From positions 1 to 12,516 of the forward strand of contig CACEKL010000019.1 in assembly GCA_902560025.1 (NCBI GenBank): a stretch of 12,516 bases of DNA, written 5' to 3'. Position 1 is the first letter of the stretch. The number at the start of each line of letters is the position of its first letter. The DNA comes from an uncultured Bacteroidota bacterium. GTDB taxonomy: Bacteria; Bacteroidota; Bacteroidia; Flavobacteriales; Flavobacteriaceae. The notes under the pieces were generated by a model. The model saw only the letters and a list, made by a program, of their open reading frames with translations, did no database searches and was not told where the DNA came from. Both the position numbers and the translations under genes were made by a program. This document shows positions 8,496-12,516 of this stretch, piece after piece.

Positions 8496-9498
8496 AATAT
8501 TCTTTTAAGTATTGTTTAATATCACTAATAAATTTCTTTTCAGTATCTATTAAACTTAATTTTGAGATACCCCCAGCAGCATGAATATGGCCTCCACCAT
8601 TAAAATATCTTGAAGCAAATATATTAACTTTAAAATCACCTTTAGACCTAAATGAAATTTTAATTAATTGATCTTCTTTATTTTCAATAAATAATACAGA
8701 GCACAAAATTCCTTCTACACTAAGTCCAAAATTTACAAAACCTTCACTATCTCCTTTCTTAAAATTACTAGACTTTTGATCTTCATCGGTTAATAAAGTA
8801 TACAAAACAGGTAAATCATCAACCCTTTTAAAGTTATTTATTGTGGTACCAAGGAGTCTAAGTCTATCAAATTGAAAATTATTATGTAATTTTTCAAAAA
8901 TGTGAGTAACATCTACACCATGATCAATTAATTTGGAGCCAACAAGTAGTGTTCTAGAAGTTGTTGAAGGAAAACGAAAAGAACCAGTGTCTGCAACTAT
9001 TCCAGTATAAAGACATGTTGCAATGTTATTGTCAATTTTATTTGAATCTATATAATCGATAAAATCATAAATCATCTCACTTGTTGAACTCATTTTAGAA
9101 TTAGAAATCATAAAGTCAGCATAATCATCTGGATTTTCATGATGATCAATCATTATGATCTTTGAAGATGATTTAGAGATTTTATAAGAAACATTTTTAG
9201 CTCTTCCTAAACTATTAAAATCTAGTGTAAAAATAATTTCAGCCTCATCAAATAAAACATCTGATTTCTCTTTTTGAGATTCGTAAACTATTACATTTTC
9301 TGAACCAGGAAGAAAGTTCAGTATATCGGTAAATTCATTTGGTGAAATAATACTTACAGTGTGGTCATTTTTAAAAAAATGAAACAAAGCAAGACAACTT
9401 CCAAGTGCATCTGCGTCAGGACTACTATGTGGTATTAAAATGATTTTCTTATTTGTAGATAGAATACTTTTAATACTTTCAAGAATCTTCTTATCCAT
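8488..9498 (-). CDS. nrnA: DHH/DHHA1 phosphoesterase, NrnA-like (oligoribonuclease / pAp phosphatase)
   Basis: 336 residues, cytoplasmic. All DHH-family metal motifs are present: motif [13 protein letters not shown] (H24, D28, D30), motif II TLDFN (D93), motif [12 protein letters not shown] (D118, H119, H120) and motif [11 protein letters not shown] (D170). The C-terminal DHHA1 substrate-binding domain carries [12 protein letters not shown] (299-310). Length and motifs match NrnA-type enzymes, which degrade very short RNAs (nanoRNA) and in many bacteria also dephosphorylate pAp; a cyclic-dinucleotide (GdpP-like) role is less likely because the N-terminal transmembrane and PAS regions of GdpP are absent. 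It is the first gene of the minus-strand run and faces ndk across an 88-bp spacer. ATG at 9496-9498 has no Shine-Dalgarno. Confidence 0.94.
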   Translation of the reverse strand: MDKKILESIKSILSTNKKIILIPHSSPDADALGSCLALFHFFKNDHTVSIISPNEFTDILNFLPGSENVIVYESQKEKSDVLFDEAEIIFTLDFNSLGRAKNVSYKISKSSSKIIMIDHHENPDDYADFMISNSKMSSTSEMIYDFIDYIDSNKIDNNIATCLYTGIVADTGSFRFPSTTSRTLLVGSKLIDHGVDVTHIFEKLHNNFQFDRLRLLGTTINNFKRVDDLPVLYTLLTDEDQKSSNFKKGDSEGFVNFGLSVEGILCSVLFIENKEDQLIKISFRSKGDFKVNIFASRYFNGGGHIHAAGGISKLSLIDTEKKFISDIKQYLKEYYD

Positions 9499-9507
9499 CA
9501 GTGGGCT

Positions 9508-9523
9508 AATATAATATTATATT
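9508..9523. promoter_or_regulatory. 16-bp perfect AT palindrome, possible operator
   Basis: AATATAATATTATATT is identical to its reverse complement and lies 10 bp before the nrnA start, in the divergent ndk/nrnA spacer. A weak minus-strand promoter-like TAATTTTC (9531 to 9524) sits directly next to it, so the palindrome would cover the predicted nrnA transcription start. It contains only A and T, so DNA-bending or chance is possible. Confidence 0.3.
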
Positions 9524-9552
9524 GAAAATTAAAATAAAGTAATTACTAAAAC

Positions 9553-9582
9553 TTTGATTAATCTCAGATATTATTAAATTTG
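9553..9582 (+). promoter_or_regulatory. ndk promoter, Bacteroidota type, placing the start at or next to the ATG
   Basis: TTTG (9553-9556), an 18-bp gap, then TAAATTTG (9575-9582), which fits the Bacteroidota primary-sigma consensus TAnnTTTG exactly. The -7 element ends only four bases before the ndk ATG, so transcription should begin at or within a base or two of that codon. The same TTTG-N18-TAnnTTTG layout occurs upstream of the TPR gene at 11390-11419. Confidence 0.7.
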
Positions 9583-9586
9583 CCGC

Positions 9587-10009
9587 ATGAATTCAAATAG
9601 AACATTTACTATGCTTAAGCCTGACTCAATAGAGCAGGGGTACATGCTTCCAATTCTAAACATGATAAAAGAAGCAGGGTTTAAAATAATTGCACTGAAG
9701 TACAAAAAAATGACTAAAGAAGAAGCTGAACAATTTTACTCAATTCACTCAGATAAGCCATTTTTTAATGATTTAATTCAGTTTATGACACGAGGTCCAA
9801 TAGTCGCAGCAGCATTAGAAAAAAATAATGCAGTTGATGACTTTAGAAAACTTATTGGTTCTACTGATCCATCAGAAGCTGAGGATGGTACAATTAGAAA
9901 AAGATATGCTAAATCTAAAGGAGAAAATGCAGTACATGGATCAGATAGTGATGAGAACGCTTCTATCGAAATAAGCTTTCACTTTAGTGATAGTGAAATT
10001 TTTAGTTAA
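9587..10009 (+). CDS. ndk: Nucleoside diphosphate kinase
   Basis: 140 residues, the normal length for the family. It transfers the gamma-phosphate of ATP to NDPs through a phospho-histidine and so supplies GTP, CTP, UTP and dNTPs. Active-site residues are all visible: K11 in [10 protein letters not shown]51, R87, T93, R104 in GTIRKRYA, N114 and the catalytic H117 in [13 protein letters not shown]. The start is fixed: an in-frame TAA at 9575-9577 lies four codons upstream, and the next ATG (codon 9) would remove the first beta strand. The gene reads alone on the plus strand, away from nrnA, and its last 8 nt overlap the end of the convergent dciA gene. The mRNA is predicted to be leaderless. 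Confidence 0.98.
   Translation: MNSNRTFTMLKPDSIEQGYMLPILNMIKEAGFKIIALKYKKMTKEEAEQFYSIHSDKPFFNDLIQFMTRGPIVAAALEKNNAVDDFRKLIGSTDPSEAEDGTIRKRYAKSKGENAVHGSDSDENASIEISFHFSDSEIFS
9977..10003 (+). terminator. Possible weak terminator hairpin within the 3' end of ndk
   Basis: TTTCACT (9977-9983) pairs with AGTGAAA (9992-9998) across an 8-nt loop and is followed at once by TTTTT (9999-10003). It lies inside the last codons of ndk, ending before the stop at 10007-10009. The stem is short and has only two G-C pairs, and the bases also encode conserved ndk C-terminal residues, so this may be coincidence. No better terminator is visible between the two convergent genes. Confidence 0.25.
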
Positions 10010-10295
10010 GGACTAATTCTTTTACATATTCTTTTCCTAATTCCTTATTTATAAGTTTAATTACCTTATTCTTTTCAAAAATTAATTCTTCTTTAAGCAC
10101 TGAAGATTTTAGTTTTATATATAGTATACCCTTTTTAAATTTTACACTGTAAGTATATTTTTGAATGTTATTACCCATAGTCTTAACCCATGCCTCTTGA
10201 ACTCTTAGATTATCAATCCCAACTTTAAAATGTTTTTGTGAAATAACATCTTCTAAAACTTTTGAAATATTTTTAATCTCTCCTCTTTTAACCAT
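10002..10295 (-). CDS. dciA: DUF721/DciA-like protein, putative replicative helicase loader
   Basis: 97 residues of the DUF721 family, renamed DciA after members shown to help load the replicative helicase DnaB where DnaC/DnaI are absent. The typical core is present: a helical N-terminus, then a KH-like segment with [20 protein letters not shown] (31-50), [18 protein letters not shown] and a final helix with INKEL. It is a minimal form with just this domain and no long C-terminal extension, as usual in Bacteroidota. Its ATG overlaps the recF stop by 8 nt, so it is translated with recF. Placement beside a recombination/replication gene supports the DciA assignment, but helicase loading here is inferred from family and context. 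Its stop overlaps the ndk end. Confidence 0.85.
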   Translation of the reverse strand: MVKRGEIKNISKVLEDVISQKHFKVGIDNLRVQEAWVKTMGNNIQKYTYSVKFKKGILYIKLKSSVLKEELIFEKNKVIKLINKELGKEYVKELVLN

Positions 10296-11388
10296 TTAAA
10301 TAAATTTTTTCTAAATCAAATATTTCTTCTTTATTCTTTAGTCCAGACAAAGCATCTTTTACTCTATCAATATGAGTATCTGTTATAAATATCTGACTAA
10401 AATCTTTCTTTTCTAGAATTTGTACTATTTGTCTGACTCGTTCTTGGTCAAGTTTATCAAAAATATCATCAAGTAATACAATCGGTGAATTGCCAAATTT
10501 TGTTTTATAATAATCAAATTGAGCAAGCTTTAAAGCAATCAGAAATGATTTCTGTTGTCCCTGACTTCCAAAATTTTTGATCTTGTTATTTTCAATTATA
10601 AAGTTTAAGTCATCTCTGTGTATCCCTTTGGAAGTATATTGCAAAAATCTATCTTTAGATAAACTTTCACTTAAAATCTCTGAAAAACTTCCAGAATTTA
10701 AATCACTTTTATAGTTTATATCAACAGATTCATTTCCTGAACTTATATCAGAGTAATACTTTTTAAATATTGGTATAAAAGCTTTTAAAAAGTTAGTTCT
10801 TTCTTTAAAAATTGGAGTTCCTAGACTAATTAGTTGTTGGTCATATGAATCAATTGTATCCTTGTCAAATTTCCTATTAATAAAGAAGTACTTCAATAAG
10901 GAATTTCTTTGAGTAATAACTTTTCCATAATCTATAACTCTCTGGAGATATATCTTATCAACCTGACCTATAACTGAATCTATAAACTTCCTTCTCATTT
11001 CACTTCCTTCTGTAATAAGATTTCGATCATGAGGAGAAATAATAATTAAGTTTACTAACCCAATATGATCAGAAATTCTTTTATATAACTTGCTATTTCT
11101 TTTAATAACTTTCTTTTCTCCATTTTTGAAGTAACAATGTACATTCTCACCTCTGTTGTTAATTTCAAAATCTCCATTAATTGAAAAATAATCTTGACCA
11201 ATTTTAACATTTTGTGATGTTGAAGGATTAAAATAGCTTTTAGTAAATGCTAAATGATATATAGAGTCAATTATATTGGTTTTTCCAATACCATTCTTTC
11301 CAATGAAACAATTGATTTTTTTACTAAAACTAAACTTTAGTTTGTCTAGATTTTTATAGTTATCAATTTTTAGTGAATGTAAAAACAT
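10288..11388 (-). CDS. recF: RecF, gap-repair ATPase
   Basis: 366 residues, the usual RecF size. RecF is a cytoplasmic ABC/SMC-like ATPase that binds gapped DNA and, with RecO and RecR, helps load RecA. The Walker A motif is GKNGIGKT (30-37); the ABC signature region is FGSQGQQKSFLIALKLAQ (273-290); Walker B is IVLLDDIFDKLD (303-314) with the D-loop included; the N-terminal LKIDNYKNLDKLKFSF strand-turn-strand is typical. ATG at 11386-11388 is preceded by A-rich sequence without a Shine-Dalgarno. It is the first gene of a two-gene minus-strand unit with dciA, and faces the TPR gene across a 48-bp divergent spacer. No key residue is missing. Confidence 0.97.
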   Translation of the reverse strand: MFLHSLKIDNYKNLDKLKFSFSKKINCFIGKNGIGKTNIIDSIYHLAFTKSYFNPSTSQNVKIGQDYFSINGDFEINNRGENVHCYFKNGEKKVIKRNSKLYKRISDHIGLVNLIIISPHDRNLITEGSEMRRKFIDSVIGQVDKIYLQRVIDYGKVITQRNSLLKYFFINRKFDKDTIDSYDQQLISLGTPIFKERTNFLKAFIPIFKKYYSDISSGNESVDINYKSDLNSGSFSEILSESLSKDRFLQYTSKGIHRDDLNFIIENNKIKNFGSQGQQKSFLIALKLAQFDYYKTKFGNSPIVLLDDIFDKLDQERVRQIVQILEKKDFSQIFITDTHIDRVKDALSGLKNKEEIFDLEKIYLNG

Positions 11389-11389
11389 A

Positions 11390-11419
11390 TTTGCTATTCA
11401 AAATAAAACATTAATTTTG
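11390..11419 (+). promoter_or_regulatory. Promoter of the TPR-ribH unit
   Basis: TTTG (11390-11393), 18 bp, TAATTTTG (11412-11419), an exact TAnnTTTG match with the same spacing as the ndk promoter. The predicted transcript would have a leader of about 10 nt before the ATG at 11437. Its -33 element reaches to within two bases of the recF start codon. Confidence 0.6.
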
Positions 11420-11428
11420 GGATTCAAA
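11399..11428 (-). promoter_or_regulatory. Possible recF-dciA promoter
   Basis: On the minus strand TTTG (11428 to 11425) is followed after 19 bp by TATTTTG (11405 to 11399), one base short of TAnnTTTG. It would give a leader of a few bases before the recF ATG. It interleaves almost completely with the plus-strand promoter, and both elements lie in a direct repeat (ATTCAAAA at 11396-11403 and 11422-11429 on the plus strand). Confidence 0.4.
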
Positions 11429-11436
11429 AAATTATT

Positions 11437-12198
11437 ATGGCAACATTCAATAGAAGAGGTTATAAAAAAAGTAGAACAAAAACAGCAAATCAAGGAGAAA
11501 AAAGTCAAACTGCTGAAGTGTTCGAATCACTAGATTCTACTGCAAACAAATCTGAACAGTGGATACTAAAAAATCAGAATAAAATTTTTTCAGTTATTGC
11601 TTTAATTTCATTGTCTGTTCTATCTTATTTAGGATACCAGAGATTTATCGCAGAACCTAAAGAAACTGAGGCTATAAGTGAGCTAAATCAAGCACAATAT
11701 TTTTTCGAATTAGCACTAGTATCAAATGAATCAGATTCCCTATTTAATTTAGCTTTAAATGGAGGTGAAGAAAAATATGGATTTCTTGACATTGTAGATG
11801 AATATTCTGGTACAAAAGCTGCAAATCTTGCAAATTACTCTATTGGTATGTCATATTTGAATCTTAAAGAATATGATAAAGCTATAATTTACCTTGAAAA
11901 ATTTAATTCAGATGATATATTATTAAAGTCGATTTCTCTAGGAACTATTGGAGATTGCTTCTCGGAGTTGAATCAGCCAGAGGAAGCATATGAATATTAT
12001 CAAAAGGCTTTCAAGCACAACGAAAATATTTATACTACTCCAAAATATTTATTCAAAGCTGCACTTATAGGTTCTGAACTAGGGGAATATAAGTCTGCAA
12101 TTAATTATCTAAATAGAATCAAAGAAGAATTTCCAGATTCTTACGAATCTAGTTTAGTTGAAGTCCAATTAGGTAGAATTGAAAATCTAAATAACTAA
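11437..12198 (+). CDS. Membrane-anchored tetratricopeptide repeat protein, YfgM-like
   Basis: 253 residues. A basic, Ser/Thr-rich cytoplasmic N-terminus (1-47, with NRRGYKKSRTK) precedes one transmembrane helix (about 50-67, FSVIALISLSVLSYLGY). The remainder is helical with about three TPR-like units at 129-156 (ANYSIGMSYLNLKEYDKAI), 166-195 (LGTIGDCFSELNQPEEAYEYYQ) and 203-232 (YLFKAALIGSELGEYKSAIN). The layout resembles YfgM, an inner-membrane TPR protein linked to the Sec translocon and periplasmic chaperones; sequence alone does not prove that role. It is likely an adaptor for protein interactions outside the cytoplasm. It begins a plus-strand unit and is followed one base later by ribH, so the two are co-transcribed and probably translationally coupled. 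Confidence 0.85.
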   Translation: MATFNRRGYKKSRTKTANQGEKSQTAEVFESLDSTANKSEQWILKNQNKIFSVIALISLSVLSYLGYQRFIAEPKETEAISELNQAQYFFELALVSNESDSLFNLALNGGEEKYGFLDIVDEYSGTKAANLANYSIGMSYLNLKEYDKAIIYLEKFNSDDILLKSISLGTIGDCFSELNQPEEAYEYYQKAFKHNENIYTTPKYLFKAALIGSELGEYKSAINYLNRIKEEFPDSYESSLVEVQLGRIENLNN

Positions 12199-12199
12199 A

Positions 12200-12516
12200 A
12201 TGTCTGCCAAACAATTTGAATATTCTGACAAAGATTTTAAAGTATTAAATCCTGATAAATTAAAAATTGCATGTGTAGTCTCAGAGTGGCATAATGAAAT
12301 TACCGAGAAACTATTCAGTGGGGCTAAAAATATACTTACAAAAAATGGTGTTAAAGAAAATAACATTTCTAAAATTAATGTTCCCGGTAGTTTTGAGTTA
12401 ATATTTGCCTGTAAAAACCTAATTAATAAAGATTTTGACGCAGTTATAGCAATTGGATGTATAATTCAAGGTGAAACAAGACACTTTGAATTTGTGTCAA
12501 ATGCTGTTTTAAATGG
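12200..12516 (+). CDS. ribH: 6,7-dimethyl-8-ribityllumazine synthase, 3' end cut by window edge
   Basis: 105 complete codons of a normally 150-165 residue enzyme. It condenses 5-amino-6-ribitylaminouracil with 3,4-dihydroxy-2-butanone 4-phosphate to lumazine, the penultimate step of riboflavin synthesis, and usually assembles into a capsid-like or pentameric complex. Conserved segments are VVSEWHNEIT (26-35, aromatic W30 at the substrate site), VPGSFEL (61-67), AIGCIIQGETRHFEFV (84-99) with the catalytic-site H95, and the run toward the C-terminal helix. The ATG at 12200-12202 follows the TPR gene stop by one base (TAAAATG), so it probably relies on re-initiating ribosomes. The usual riboswitch (RFN element) is not seen upstream, as the gene sits within an operon. 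Confidence 0.97.
   Translation, partial: MSAKQFEYSDKDFKVLNPDKLKIACVVSEWHNEITEKLFSGAKNILTKNGVKENNISKINVPGSFELIFACKNLINKDFDAVIAIGCIIQGETRHFEFVSNAVLN

Noticed and set aside
9524..9531. TAATTTTC as a minus-strand nrnA promoter
   Set aside because: It mismatches the last G of TAnnTTTG and has no upstream TTTG partner; it is mentioned only with the palindrome.
1..12516. Mobile element, CRISPR array, tRNA/rRNA, defence or phage genes
   Set aside because: I saw no repeats with regular spacers, no transposase or integrase motifs, no cloverleaf-like sequences, and nearly all bases are covered by recognisable core genes.

Overview
The window looks like an ordinary chromosomal stretch of a low-GC (about 30% by eye) member of the Bacteroidota, most likely Flavobacteriales and possibly an uncultured marine lineage. 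The evidence is the gene families (DUF3810, a paired amidohydrolase locus, a cyclophilin-FKBP lipoprotein next to an NrnA-type phosphoesterase, a minimal DciA beside recF), signal peptides ending in a Q after the cleavage site, the lack of Shine-Dalgarno sequences before any start, and promoter-like TTTG-N18-TAnnTTTG motifs typical of this phylum. The lineage call is inference from gene content.

Left arm (1-9498, all on the minus strand, read right to left): an NrnA-type DHH/DHHA1 phosphoesterase, a lipoprotein fusing a cyclophilin and an FKBP, a DUF3810 membrane protein with an HEYAH zinc-protease motif, a 996-residue exported tandem amidohydrolase, a 443-residue exported amidohydrolase-like protein, and a long RelA/SpoT homologue that runs off the left edge. 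The first three overlap (8 nt and 1 nt) and the two amidohydrolases are 4 nt apart, so one or two long transcripts are likely. A perfect 10-bp inverted repeat abuts the GTG start of rel.

Centre (9499-10009): an 88-bp divergent spacer holds a 16-bp AT-only palindrome and an ndk promoter whose -7 element ends four bases before the ndk ATG, which predicts a leaderless mRNA. ndk reads rightward and converges on the next gene pair with an 8-nt overlap of coding ends.

Right arm (10002-12516): recF and a minimal dciA (DUF721) form an overlapping minus-strand pair for DNA repair and replication. A 48-bp spacer with interleaved divergent promoters separates recF from a plus-strand unit: a membrane-anchored TPR protein (YfgM-like) and ribH (lumazine synthase), the latter cut by the right edge.

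Functional themes are nucleotide handling and the stringent response (rel, ndk, nrnA), envelope protein folding and hydrolysis (PPIase, DUF3810, amidohydrolases), replication and repair (recF, dciA), and riboflavin synthesis (ribH). I see no mobile element, CRISPR, tRNA, rRNA, phage or defence genes. No clearly new multigene system is present. The items best worth following are the catalytically degenerate exported amidohydrolase pair, the inverted repeat at rel, the leaderless ndk, and the interleaved recF/TPR promoters.
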